Source of the DNA: Geosiphon pyriformis
Taxonomy: Eukaryota; Glomeromycota; Glomeromycetes; Archaeosporales; Geosiphonaceae
Assembly (NCBI GenBank): GCA_016748015.1
Contig: JAAOMT010000299.1
Coordinates: 338,166 to 402,165, forward strand
Length of the DNA: 64,000 nt
Direction: 5' to 3'
The position numbers were made by a program, and so were the translations under genes. The first letter of the stretch is position 1. Each line of letters starts with the position of its first letter. Shown in pieces: positions 49,488 through 60,845 of the stretch. The notes beneath the pieces are model-generated. The model was given only the letters and a program-made list of their open reading frames with translations, had not been told where the DNA came from and ran no database searches.

Positions 49488-51263
49488 CTAACCTAGCCAA
49501 AACAGAATCAACAGAAGCAACATTTTAGACCCCAAACCACCCATTTTGGTAGTTAAAACCTTCAAGCTACTCAAACTAAAGCCAGTACCCAAAACAGTAC
49601 TCAGAGGATGGGGAGTGGACAATGCCAATTCACCATTTAGAGCCATATCAGAATCTAAAACATAGACCAAAGGCACAGAGCCAACCAAAAGAGGAACACC
49701 AGCAGAAGAAACCTTGGGCACCAATTCAACAAAACTCAATTTCCTTACAATACCAAAAACCTGTTCAGCCAACAGCTCGAAAGAGCATTTCAAGGATGCC
49801 AAACGAGTATTTAAAGAAGAATTGTTAATTGTAGAAGAGGGAGAACTGTCACCCAAACCTAAAGTTTCTAGAGAAGAGAAGCCAATACCAGTAACAGAAC
49901 CAGAAGGAGAGCCACCAGAAGAAAAAGCAAGAGAAACTACCTGAGTCCATGATTTGCCACCAAAGGCAGCAGGGCAAGAGATAGAAACATTTTTCTTTGC
50001 ATATAATTTGGCCAACTGAAGATGATCCACACCAGGAGCATGTTTTCTATTAAATGAACTCAAGAGACCAGAAGGCAACATATCTGACACATTACACTCT
50101 AGAGCCGAATGACCTAGATGCCCACACTTTCCACACCAAACTAAATCCAATCTAGCCCATGAGAGATGCATACCACCAAAAACAGGCTTAGTGAGAAAAG
50201 CAGAATTCAGATCATTTTTGAATTTGAAGCCAACCACAGCACAATAAACTCTATTGCCAGTGTCCAACAAACAATTAATAATGCAAGTCTTGCCACCAGT
50301 ATTATCTAAAAGATTACCAAGATTATGTGCAGTTGTTCCCACCAGCAAAGTAAACAAAAGCGCCTTAAAACAATCTCTAAAGGCCCAGATATCACGATTT
50401 CTCATGGCTTTTGCCACATGCACAGAATCTTTCTTGATTAGGAATGACTATTTCAAAGCCAACATATCAGCCTGACTTGATTCGGTGAACTCTACCACAG
50501 CCTTCTGTCATAACCCAATTAGTTGCACTCTAATTGACTTAATTTTACCAAATTCGGCAACTGTGACAATAATTATATCTTTTGGCATGTCCATGGGAAT
50601 TTTTTTGATCACCACAGCCCGATCTGAGTGAATTTCTTGTCTCTTAAGATTGCTGTTTACTATGATGTTATTTTCTCTGGCCAATAACGCGGCCTTATCC
50701 ATGCTCTCTGATGAAGTGAATGTCAATCTGATAATCCCCTTAAATTTTGAAGGGGTAGTGGCCCCCCCAAAATCATTGATTCTTAAAAATAATTTTCTTA
50801 TAACCTGAATTTTAACTGTTGCCGATTTCCTTTCTACAGCCAAGAGATTGATGTCCAAAGTGAAATATTTTTTCACAGCTATTTCCATCTGAGTTTTAAT
50901 GATTTTGGGATCAATCCACACCTTATTCAAAGAGAAAGACTTGTGAAAAGGAAGAGAAACCTCTTCTTTCTCCTCCATGTCATAATTAATAGAGCCAATA
51001 ATTGCATCATTATTAAAACGTTTGGCTTGGAGTGTATTTATCTTGAAATCAGATACTCCTTTACCTTCAAAAGCCTTTCTATCAGTATCCATGCTATTAA
51101 ACTGCCCGACTACTTAACCAGACCCACTACCTTTGAGAGTTACACCATTACTCGATAGTTTAGCACCACTGGGAGATTTCTTGACCTTATGACTTGAACT
51201 GCTACCAACTGAACCAGAAGTTGGAACTCTGATCAATCTTCTTTTAGCATCAGTGCCACTCAT
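49488..51263 (-). pseudogene. LINE B ORF1: RRM-like and zinc-knuckle protein (broken)
   Basis: ATG at 51263 opens a Ser/Lys-rich N-terminus (MSGTDAKRRLIRVPTSGS). Codon 50 is TAA (51116). From 51092 the frame continues to an RRM-like region (VVIKKIPMDMPKDII, FGKIKSIRVQLIGL, then AVVEFTESSQADML, about 50640-50420), with stops at two former Trp codons (near 50507 and 50450). 50423-49488 carries DSVHVAKA and the knuckle CGKCGHLGHSALEC at 50135-50094 (CX2CX4HX4C), then a Ser/Leu-rich tail. A frameshift near 49530 gives a different end from LINE A. The product would be the RNA-binding partner of ORF2. Confidence 0.85.
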
Positions 51264-51340
51264 AAGAGCAGCCAGATTAACAACAAAAGGATTTGTTTCT
51301 TGTAAAATATTGGATGACAGTATGAAATAACAGAAAAAAC

Positions 51341-53920
51341 TTCTTTCAAATTATGACTCTTTTTTAGAAATTTGGGATAAAAGAGAGAAAGAAGTTTTTA
51401 TAATAATTTTTTATAAAATTAATTTTTTAGAATATATTTTTTTTTTTAGATTATTATAATATTAAATTACTTATAATAATAATTAAATTACTTGTTATAA
51501 TATTTAAATTATTAAGTTGTTATTTATACTACTTTTAATTATTTTTGAATTAATTACAAATTTTTAAATAAATAAATAAATAAAATTAATATTTTATTAA
51601 TTATTATAATTAAAAACAATTGTTTTAATTTATAAATTTTTCAAAAGTATTATGTTAATTGTATTTGGCTTAAATATAAAAAAATAAATAAATTTTAATT
51701 TATTATATATATAAATTTTAATAATAATTTTAATTAATTTAAAAGATTAATAAAATCAAATTTAATTACTTTAATTAAGTTTTGAATACTAATATAAAAA
51801 AAAATTTAATTATAAAATATAAATATTTTTTTTTAAAGCTAAAACTATATATATATTTACATATTTTTAATTTACAAAATAGTTTTTAAAAACTTGTTAT
51901 TTTTATTATTTTTCTATACTATTTTGTTAATTATAATCTATTATTTTATTTTATTTATGCTATTTTGTGTTATTTGATATTATTATTAATTATTTGATAT
52001 TATTTTTAACTATTATTAATTATTTTATATTATTATTTACTATTTGTATATATTTTTAAATTATGTATTTTTTTTTGATTTTTGTATTAGTTTTTTATTT
52101 AATAACAATTTTTTAATTTAAATGTGTATTTACATATTTTAAATTAGTGTTTATTATAATATTTATTATTATTATTAAATTTTTAACTTTGTTTAAACTT
52201 AAATAATCTCTTAAAATTTTGAAAAAATAGAAATTTTTAAAATTATTTTTAATAATTTTTAACTTATTTTAAGAATTTTTATCAACAATTGCCAAAAGAT
52301 TAATATTTAAATTAAAAAATTTTACAAAATTAAACAATTTTTTTTCTTAAAAAAAAATAAAACAAAGATTTTTAATTTTTTAAACACCAAAAAAAACTTA
52401 AAAATCTTATTATTATTTAACAAATTCAACAAAAAAATCAAATATAAGTTTTTCAAAAAAATATTTTATCTAAGATTTTAAAAACATTTATATTTTTTTT
52501 ATTAGCAAAATTAATTTTTTTTACATAAACTTTTTTTATCTTTTTTAATATTTAATTTTCTACTAATATTATTAATATAGCTGTTAACTTTATACAATTT
52601 AGAATTTGTAATAAATTTTATTATCTTTATATTTAAAAAATTAATAAAAAAATTAATAATTAATGTTTTAACATTTAGTTTTTTTGTTTATTTTATTAGA
52701 AATATACACAAAAATATTATGTTTTACATTTGAATAAATTTCTATACTATTTTTATTTTTAATTATATTAGCAATAAAAATGTTTATTGTGTTTAATTTT
52801 ACAAAAATAGCACATTAAAAGAAATAACTTAAAAAAAAACCAAGAAAAAAATAAAGCAATAAAATATTTTTTTAATATCTTTTTGTTTTTTTGTAATTAA
52901 AAAATTAAAAAAAAAAACTTTAACATTTTTAATATAAAAAACATTAATAATAAAAACAAAATTACAGCAGATTTTATAATCTTTAAAATAATAAAATTAT
53001 AAAATAATTTTTATATATTTTTATTTAATCTTAAAAAAACATTAAATATTTAAATAAAAATTATTTATTTAAAAAATTTTGTTAATTAATAATTATTTTT
53101 AGATATTATTAATATTATTAATGTTTTATAAAAAATCAATTTAATTTTTATATTATTAATTTAACTTTTAAAATTAAATAATTAAATCAAATTATATATT
53201 AATACTTATTTTGTTTTGCATTTACATATAATAATAATTTGTTAAGAATAATTATGTTAAACAATATAATTATTTGTTAATTTGTATTTATTTTAAAAAA
53301 TATATTGTTTTTATTATTATCTAAATTAAAAAAAAGCATTATTTTTTATAGTTAAATTAATAGTTATTATTGATAATAATAAAACAAAATTAATAAAAAT
53401 TAGTATTAAATAAAAAATTAATAAAAAATTTATTTTAAAAATTCCAAAAAAAAAAATATTTATTAAAAATTTTAAAAAATTTTGTTTTTTGATTGTTTTG
53501 TTTTTTTAATTATTTAAAATAAAAAAATACAGTTAAAATAATTAAAATTTATTTTGTTTTAAAAATAGCTTTTTAAGTAGATATTATTTTAATTATAATA
53601 AAAAAAGTAATAATTACTTTTTTTTATTTTTTGCTTTGGTTATAAACATTAAAATTTAATAAAATTGTTAAATTTATTATTAATAAACAAAAGTTTTTTT
53701 AGCAATATTTACACAATTACAATTATATTAGTTTTTATTAAATATATAATATTAAGTATTAAAAATAATAATATTGTTAAAAATTGAAGCAATATTACAA
53801 AAATTAATATTTATTAATTATTATATATTTAAAAATTACAGTATTAAATTATTGTATCTTATTTTTTATTTTAACAGATTTAATTATTAATTTATATCTT
53901 AAAAAACTTTAAAACAAAAA
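51341..53920. other. AT-rich desert, no gene seen
   Basis: 2.6 kb of nearly pure A/T DNA upstream of LINE B. No ORF, repeat array or recognisable element could be read. Confidence 0.5.
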
Positions 53921-54480
53921 TGGTAAAATATATAAAAAGTAATAATTGGTTTTATAAAATCATTATATATATTAAAACAATATATTCATTAAAATTTTAC
54001 AATTTTAACAACAAAATTGTTAAAAACAGACATAAATATATTTTACAAACTAATAGAAAAACATTTAAAAATTTTTAAATACAAATTTTTTTTAATAATA
54101 TTAATACTTATAAAAAAACATAAAAAACTAGAATTATTAACAATTAAAGCTAAACTGTTTATACAAAATAAAACAGTATTTTATTTATTTAAAAACATTA
54201 ATATAAAGATTAAATTATACCAAAAGACCAAAGAAAATTTTTTATTTTATTTGGTTTTTATTAAAAAAAAAAACAATTTATTTTGCTTTATTAATAAGAT
54301 AAATGGTAAATTTTATATTAAATTCTTTGCACCTATCTCTCTGAAATTAAAAAAATGCTAAAACATAAATGGTGGTTTTAACAAGATAATAATCTGAAGC
54401 ACAAATATAAAATTGCTTAAGCATTTATTGCCAAAAATATTCATTGAAAACTTATGGGCTATTATTTAAACCAATTAAGG
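53921..54480 (+). pseudogene. Tc1/mariner-like transposase remnant
   Basis: Plus-strand remnant in at least two frames. An N-terminal piece (KNRHKYILQTNRKTFKNF, about 54015-54080) resembles the HTH linker of Tc1-type transposases. 54100-54359 reads KKHKKLELLTIKAKLF and NKINGKFYIKFFAPISL. Directly after it, WWF-stop-QDNNLKHKYKIA-stop-AFIAKN (54370-54440) matches the conserved FQQDN-PKH block that carries the second catalytic Asp, and ENLWAII (about 54448-54468) matches the PIENLWAII block around the last acidic residue, with a short deletion in between. Both stops fall where Gln is expected. No terminal repeats were found. Confidence 0.65.
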
Positions 54481-54484
54481 CTAT

Positions 54485-54730
54485 TTATGGAAGAGAAATT
54501 GTGAATTGGGTTAGCGGGATGGGATTTTTTTTTATAATCTGGTGCATTAGTTGAAATGTAATAACCAAATCCAGGTTTTTTTTGTCCACACTGTAACAGC
54601 CTAATTTATACTTGGTAATCTGAAGTTTATTAGGAATGATAAGATCTAATGTAGGCGTTTTTAGATGTTTATACAAATTAGAATTTTTCAAGATAAATAA
54701 AAAGATTAATATAAAACACAAGATAACCAT
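54485..54730 (-). CDS. Possible small secreted protein, 81 aa
   Basis: ATG at 54730 opens MVILCFILIFLFILKNSNLY, a short N-terminus followed by a hydrophobic run that could be a signal peptide or membrane anchor. The rest is hydrophilic with one Cys and no recognised domain, ending ISLP at 54485. It lies 213 bp downstream of the three-exon gene on the same strand, at the edge of the desert where composition becomes gene-like. AT-rich DNA readily yields hydrophobic ORFs by chance, so this is a weak call. Confidence 0.3.
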   Translation of the reverse strand: MVILCFILIFLFILKNSNLYKHLKTPTLDLIIPNKLQITKYKLGCYSVDKKNLDLVITFQLMHQIIKKNPIPLTQFTISLP

Positions 54731-54942
54731 CTTGTTATTATTAATATAATAATTATCAAGTATCGGTTAAATTTAGGTATTTGTATAAGAAAAGAATAAG
54801 GGAATAAAAAAATAATTTTAGTTCAAATAAAATAGGTACATTATCTAATGTGATCAAATTCAACTTCCTTCGAATTAGGTTTTAATAAGTGTTTCCAACT
54901 CTCAACATTCACAATTACCTCAATTTATTAACAATATTGTGG

Positions 54943-56470
54943 TTAAAAATCATCGACTAATTTTTTTAGGTCTTTATCGACACCCAACCCTTCCTCCAAT
55001 CCATCGAGAAACTTTCTCAAACTCTTGACACCATAATCATCTCTCATACACCACAAAAATTTGTTTACAAGCCTCTCACGGATTTCCAACAAAATATTTC
55101 GAAAAACTTGCTTGCTTCCAAAATCATCAAAGAAAAATGGGAACTCATTTTTCTCGTCTTCTTGAGCGAGATACGCGTTAATTTGAGCTGGAGTAGTTGA
55201 TAAAAGCTTATGAGCTAGTTTCGGGTGTTGTGTGAATTTGTGCCACAGTCCATTAAGAAGGACTCGATTACGCGGGGTCTGGCCATCCGGGTTAGTTGGA
55301 CGATCCCAAATGGATCGGTTTCCCTGGTGAAATTGTGCCTTCACTGAATGATATGAAGTAAGGATTTTTAAGAATTATCCATCTTAATCAATTTTGAATT
55401 GAAAGAAAAGGAAAAAAAGTACCATAGTGCTCGGCGGTAACCCAGACTCTATCGCTAATTTTAACGGTGGCTGGAAATGAATTGAGAAATTCGGCTGGCA
55501 TTTGAGCTCCTTGAGAATGTGGAACGGATGTCTGAGAAAAAAGAAATCAATTTTTTTTCGAGCTCAGCCTTTTATGGCATATAAAAAGGTTGCTTACCAA
55601 TTGACACCATTTCAAAATCCCTTGCAGAATCTCTTCTTGGACGACGATAGTCCCATTTGCACCCACCTTCTTGAATTCTCTTATCCCCCACCTTTGACTA
55701 TCTATAAATATTTTTGGTCTCACAACCACAAGACATAAAGATTCGCAATCACAAAAAATTCTAATTCTTCTAATTAAATCTCTTGTGCTGCATACATTGT
55801 CGGTTGGTGAGCAAACCAAAAACACGCAAGCTCGATATTCGTTTGTCCAGAGATGTACAGCGATATTACGAACCAGTTGAACGGTTTTATCAATTGGATG
55901 AGAATTTGGTATTTTACAAAATAATGGACAGATACCTCTACCTCGTAAAGAAGATTCTATGTTCGAGTCAGCAAGGGAAAAAGTAGGCGAGAAGGAGATG
56001 AATAAGGCCGTGAATTTAATTGGAAACTGCTCGGGAGCTATCACACGAGATTGGGGAGCTGGCTGGCACGGAGGCAGAAATGAGGAATCGAGACGATCTA
56101 CGTTTGACGAAGAAGCAATACCAATTTCTGCAACCAGATCTTGCTTAAAATTTTCCAGAACCTCGGGTAAAACTTGTTGTTTGATTAATTTACAAACTTT
56201 AGGAATAATTTCGAGCTTGAACGCATTCAAAACGGTTCTCAGATCTTCCTCCAATATATCTTCAGCTCCGTGACCGTGGTTTAAATCATTATCTTTCTCG
56301 TGTTTATTTTTTTCATTGATAGGTGGTGGGAAATCATTTTGAGCGTCATCATCAATCTGGGTACCTGATGAGATGTTGGTCCAGGTAGACTCGTTTGAGG
56401 AGGTTGTCGAATCAGGTAAACTGATCGTATCATCTTCATTATGTGCCAGGGACATGACGTTACAGGTCAC
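54943..56470 (-). CDS. Three-exon gene of unknown function, 460 aa
   Basis: Exon 1 56470-55598, intron 55597-55532 (GTAAGC...CTCAG), exon 2 55531-55423, intron 55422-55344 (GTACTT...CATTCAG), exon 3 55343-54943. Lengths 873, 109 and 401 keep one frame to a TGA/TAA-type stop, giving 460 aa; the junctions read KWCQL|TSVPHSQ and AEHY|VKAQF. A second in-frame Met lies at 56455. The N-terminal 80 residues are acidic and Ser/Asn-rich (disordered). Residues 80-130 look helical (LRTVLNAFKLEIIPKVCKLI). The middle (about 185-290) is Cys-containing and alternates strands and helices, with VFLVCSPTDNVCSTRDLIRRIRIFCD. The C-terminus is charged and helical. No catalytic motif or known family recognised. 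It shows no stops or decay and has normal splice sites, so I take it as a real host gene. Confidence 0.72.
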
Positions 56471-56745
56471 GAGACCAATTTTTTTTATAATTATTATATA
56501 ATTTCAAAGAAAATAAGGCTAAAAGGAAAGGAAAGAAATGAAAGTATGATGTGATCTTTTGTCTGAAAAATAGATTGACTCTTATAATTTTTTCGTTCCC
56601 AATAGCCAAGAAATCAATATTTTACTTTAGAATGTTATATAATGATTCAGATTTCAATCCATCAATCATCAAATTTTTTGAAAATATTTCATTTTACGCA
56701 CTTTTTCGATGGTATCATTTTATTGTGAAAATTGGAAGACGACGA

Positions 56746-56746
<1 letters not shown>

Positions 56747-56795
<49 letters not shown>

Positions 56796-56812
56796 AATGG
56801 TGATGATGATAA
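56747..56812. repeat. (ATG)n microsatellite
   Basis: About twenty ATG/GAT units with two interruptions near the end, lying upstream of the three-exon gene. It would read as poly-Met or poly-His, which is no reason to call a gene. Confidence 0.9.
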
Positions 56813-57759
56813 TGTCTCAAAGGAACAAATCTAAAAGAAAAGTGATTGATTATATTAGAATGATAAATGAAATTTTTGAAAGGACTAGGAATAAGATATA
56901 TTTTTTTAGAGATAATATAATTTTGGAATTGTTTCAAAATCTTTCAATCCTTTCGATATCCAACATGAATATTAATATATATTAAATAAATATATTAAAA
57001 TTTAACATGAACTCAATTATGTAATTATATTTACTTTTGATAAAGAATTCTGAAAAAAAAATTCAAGAATTTTCTTAAATCAAAAAAAATTTCAATGGAG
57101 CAAAATTCAAAAAAAGAAGCTTTGATAGATGTAGTGAAAACTGTAAGGCAAAACTTCATGGCAACATAAAAGCTCAATCTTACCCAACTTCGTTTCACTT
57201 TTTTCAATTAAAGTTCTCCCAGTTAAACAACTACTCATTTTTTTATCATCAATTAGAAAAAACTTTTTAGCCATTTTCAAAAATGGGTGAACATTAATTT
57301 TAATATGGTATTGCGATTAATGACATTCATAAACGCCAATCAAATATCGTCCAGAAATGTGGGACAAAGCTGTACTATGTACTATGTAAGTAGTATGTTT
57401 TTCAAAAGCGATATTTTTGTTACTCAATCTCGATAAAAACCTGAAAAGAAATATTCAAAGGCTTTTTGTTTTTCTTGGAATTTTTTTTTTTGAAGATCCA
57501 TTAAAAATTGAACGCGTTTCAAGGTTTGGTTTATTAAATTGTTAAAAAACTTATAGAATTCTTTTATTTGAATTCCTCTTTCTTAATATATAATAGATTG
57601 AATGCCAAGTTTTAAACATCATATTTGCTTAAAGAAAAAAAGGATGTCTTAATATTAGAAGTTCTAATATGTAAATGATTTGGGATATTGACATAAAATA
57701 ATTTAAATAAATAATATTCTTTTTAGACAAGAAAATGTGTGATCCTGAAATCTTTTCAT
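56813..57759. other. Intergenic region between the HMG gene and the orphan gene
   Basis: Moderately AT-rich DNA with no coding ORF. It contains the 3' flank of the HMG-box gene and, with the microsatellite, the 5' flank of the three-exon gene. No promoter motif could be assigned. Confidence 0.5.
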
Positions 57760-59033
57760 TTATATAACATGAAATTTGAACAATGGGGCTCGTAATTGAG
57801 CATCTGCAATGTTAGCATAAGGGTTTCCGTGATGTAAGAGATGAAAATGAAATATGAATACTTCTTGGTGGTATTGGGTCAAATTTAAAAATTGCAAAGG
57901 GATCATTGGAGTTTGATGCGAAGTATTAAAAGTGACTTCTTTTCTCCCTTGATTTTGTGAATTTGGAAGTGGTTGAATCAAAGAATCTTGCTTCTCATCG
58001 TCGTCGCAAGAATCACTAGTTCCAATTTGAAAAGATCCATTCAAGCTTCCAATGGTGGCATTAAGAAATCGGTCAACTTGGGCATTAATTGGGATTAATT
58101 CATTTGAAAGTTGAGTTTGAGCTTGAGCTTGTTGTTCAGTTTGAGAAGAGGTCAATCCCAAACAAGGATTTTGAGCGGCAGTAGAAGTAAAAGTAGAAGT
58201 AAAAGTAAAAGTACCAGTAGCAGTAGCAGTAGCAGTAATAGTAATTTCACTATTATTGAACAAAGTATTCGAAATAGGATGGTTTTTTACATTTCGTTTT
58301 TTTTTCTTTGGAAACATAATTTTATACAGGCGAGTTGCTTCTTGAGCCAAATTTTTATAAAATGCCTTCACATTTTCGGGTTCTTTTTTCCACCAGGCAG
58401 AAATTAATCCAGAGATTTTGGTCATATGAATTCCATTACAACCTTGACTTTTAAGTTCTTTAATCGCTACTATACGATATATAATGAACGAATTTGGTGG
58501 TTTAGAAGGTGGTACATTGGTCATGTTGTTTGATTTTCCAAATAAGAGGTTTTGTGGTGTTATTTGTGGTGGGAATGATGGTTTAAAATCGAAGTAAGGA
58601 AAGAAAGTTGAGGGCATGATAGTAACTATTTGGTTATTGGCATCTTTTGATGTTGATTCGAATCTTTTGGTTAAATTTAATGATTCATTTTGATTTTGAC
58701 CTGATGTAAAGTTATCATCATTATCTATGTAATAAGAAAAATTCTGTAATTCGTTGATTGGGCTGCTTGAGGAAGTTTGAGAATTGTACATTGAAATGTC
58801 TTTATCGATAGAATTATTAAACTTCTCTCTGTGGAATCTTTTTCTTTTAACGACAATAATAAAATCACGATTCGCATCTTCCAACCTTATTTTTAAAGGA
58901 AAGATCAAGACTTGGGTGACACTTTAAAAGAATTTTTTTTTTTGAATTTAAAACACATTATCTCTTACCGGAAACATTCAGGAGAAATTTTTTTGGGATG
59001 AAAAGGTGTCACAATGACGGGAAATATAATCAT
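57760..59033 (-). CDS. MATA_HMG-type HMG-box transcription factor, two exons, 408 aa
   Basis: Exon 1 59033-58969 starts with ATG (MIIFPVIVTPFHPKKISPEC), intron 58968-58922 (GTAAGAG...TTTTAAAG, 47 bp), exon 2 58921-57760. The junction forms an Arg codon and continues VTQVLIFPLKIRL; total 1227 nt. The HMG box is at about residues 160-227: KPPNSFIIYR, GIHMTKISGLISAWWKKEP, VKAFYKNLAQEATRLYKIMFP, then KKKKR, a likely nuclear signal. This is the MATA_HMG layout, in which the box binds and bends DNA. The C-terminal half is Ser/Thr/Gln-rich with a repetitive TATATATGTFTFTSTFTST segment and an acidic patch (DSCDDDEKQD), suited to activation. In fungi such proteins include mating-type regulators, but in mycorrhizal fungi they form large families, so a mating role is not implied. 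Without the first exon no ATG is available until residue 66. Confidence 0.88.
58922..58968 (-). other. Intron of the HMG-box gene
   Basis: GTAAGAG donor and TTTTAAAG acceptor, 47 bp. It restores one frame between the 21-residue leader exon and the main exon. The main exon otherwise begins without an ATG, which supports the splice. Confidence 0.8.
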
Positions 59034-59881
59034 TACTATAACATTATATTTGTGAGTTCGGATTTTTTCTAAAAATAACCCAACCTTTGTTTTTTAATCA
59101 TATCATCAGCCCCGAATGAGATTTTTGTTAAGTTCATTAATTATTGGTGAGAATTCAAATCATTCATTGAAAAAATAAAAGATTTTTTTTCGAATAGACA
59201 GCGGGAACTTTTGCAAATTTCGATTTCATTGAGTTATTGTTGTTTTCGTTTGCCACAGTTCGCTCGGCCGACTTGTAAAATATTAAGATAAATAAGGTTT
59301 TGAATAATCTTCAGGAACACTATTTCTAATTTTTTAAATTTTTTTGTAAAGTCTTTCTTAGACAAATGCTCACTCTCCCTTATGTGAGTGAAACCATTGA
59401 CAATATATACATTAAAAAAAAAAGATTATATCAAATAATTTTTTTTGAATTCAAATGAAAATTATGATTTAGATACATAGAATATTAATGATGAGAAAAT
59501 AACCAAACTCAAATTAGTATGCATACCCAATTCGTGAGTTTTTAAAATGAAACACAAATGTTATATATTTTTTCGGCCTTTTTATTTGATTAATTAATGA
59601 AACAATTGGTGTTACCAATTGTTTCCTTAAAAGAGAACATCCTGTTTAGGTAAATTTCCAAAATACATTCATTTCATGACAACGTTAATTAAAGTTTTCT
59701 TTTTATTCGAAACCTTCTTATCTTAATAATATGTTTATATATCAATATTATAAATTCAAATTAGTGAACCTAAAAATAAATAAGATACTCAAAAAAGATA
59801 AATAGATGATTTCTCGCATGTAGAAAATCTTAATTGGATTATATAATGAAAAATTTCTTTAAATATCTTGATTATTTAAAA

Positions 59882-59917
<36 letters not shown>

Positions 59918-59918
59918 G
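59882..59918. repeat. (ATT)n microsatellite
   Basis: About twelve perfect ATT units in non-coding DNA. Confidence 0.95.
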
Positions 59919-60667
59919 CATATAAAGTTTTTAAGATTTAGAATAAACTTCATGTTTTTTATTTTACTAATCAACCTGAGCCTTACACAATATGCACAAA
60001 AAATAATAAAAGTCAAATTTATTTAAAATTTCATTAATAAACAAACTACTTTTGAAATGATTTTAAGTTAACCAAAATACGTATATATATTTTAAATTAT
60101 TTTTCTCATTACTTTTTAATTAAATTTTTTTTTTGAACAACATTCTAAAATTATAAAAATTATCAAATATCATTCAAATAAAATAATAAAACAGATAAAA
60201 ACTTTAAGAAAAATTTATATCTTGATTTATCTAAAAATAAATGTTTCAGATTATACTTTAGATGTGATTCTTTCTCAAATAACATACTAATAGATTATTA
60301 CATAATGGCATTTATTTACACAAATTATACTTGAAGAAAAATTATTTATTATTAATAAGCTTTGATTTTGTAATAAATTATAAATTGAAACACAACAAAA
60401 AAGCCAAATGTATTTTCAAAATATTTTGATTACCAGTTTTTAGAAAATAAATAAAACTTTCAGTTAACAAAAATAACAGTAATTAACTCATATCAATTGT
60501 AATTAGAAACTTTTTTTATTGTTTTTATAAATACAATACTATTAAAACAAATAAAATATTCTTTTTAATTAAACAACTTGGTATTTTATATAATTTAACA
60601 TTTAATAAATCAATAAACTATAATTAATTCAAATTTCAAAATAAGCTATTATTCAAAAATATGGTAA

Positions 60668-60668
60668 T

Positions 60669-60704
<36 letters not shown>
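60668..60704. repeat. (AAT)n microsatellite
   Basis: About twelve AAT units, then ATGATTATTATTGC, roughly 80 bp from the stray LINE tail. On the minus strand it lies downstream of that tail, so it could be the remains of a simple-sequence tail added at integration. Confidence 0.9.
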
Positions 60705-60706
<2 letters not shown>

Positions 60707-60784
60707 TTATTATTGCATTAACTAGGCGTAACTCAATCACAACCTAACGATACGTAATAAAAAAAATTATTACATGTTAGAAGC

Positions 60785-60845
60785 AGCTCACGTGCTCTCT
60801 ATGTGTAATCAGTCACTCGGGCCAGCCAAAAGCAAAGCCACCTAG
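60785..60845 (-). repeat. Stray LINE 3' tail motif
   Basis: GCTCACGTGCTCTCTATGTGTAATCAGTCACTCGGGCCAGCCAAAAGC matches the LINE B tail at 44698-44740 and is the most GC-rich version seen, so probably the least decayed. No LINE ORF2 sequence flanks it. It is either a very short 5'-truncated LINE copy or a SINE carrying the LINE tail. Confidence 0.6.

Larger units (their letters stand above)
44690..51340 (-). mobile_element. LINE copy B, nearly full length
   Basis: 6.6-kb non-LTR retrotransposon on the minus strand with both ORFs and the 3' tail. It is the best-preserved LINE here and the least AT-rich element, with only a modest number of stops and frameshifts. Order from the right: ORF1 (51263-49488) with an RRM-like region and CCHC, ORF2 (49441-44750) with endonuclease, RT, RNase H and C-terminal Cys region, then a short 3' UTR ending in the tail at 44690-44740. 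It shares this layout with LINE A. The exact 5' end and target duplication could not be fixed. Confidence 0.9.
59034..60780. other. HMG gene 5' flank and AT-rich spacer
   Basis: 59034-59300 is the likely promoter side of the HMG-box gene; a CpG-bearing patch (GTTCGCTCGGCCGAC) lies at 59261-59275. No TATA box can be assigned with confidence. From about 59300 rightward the DNA is AT-rich with no gene seen. It holds the (ATT)n tract at 59882-59918 and the (AAT)n tract at 60668-60704. Confidence 0.5.

Noticed and set aside
56551-56985. 144-aa ORF with a long Met run, and its antisense His run
   Set aside because: It is produced by the (ATG)n microsatellite; flanking residues show no domain and the start is arbitrary.
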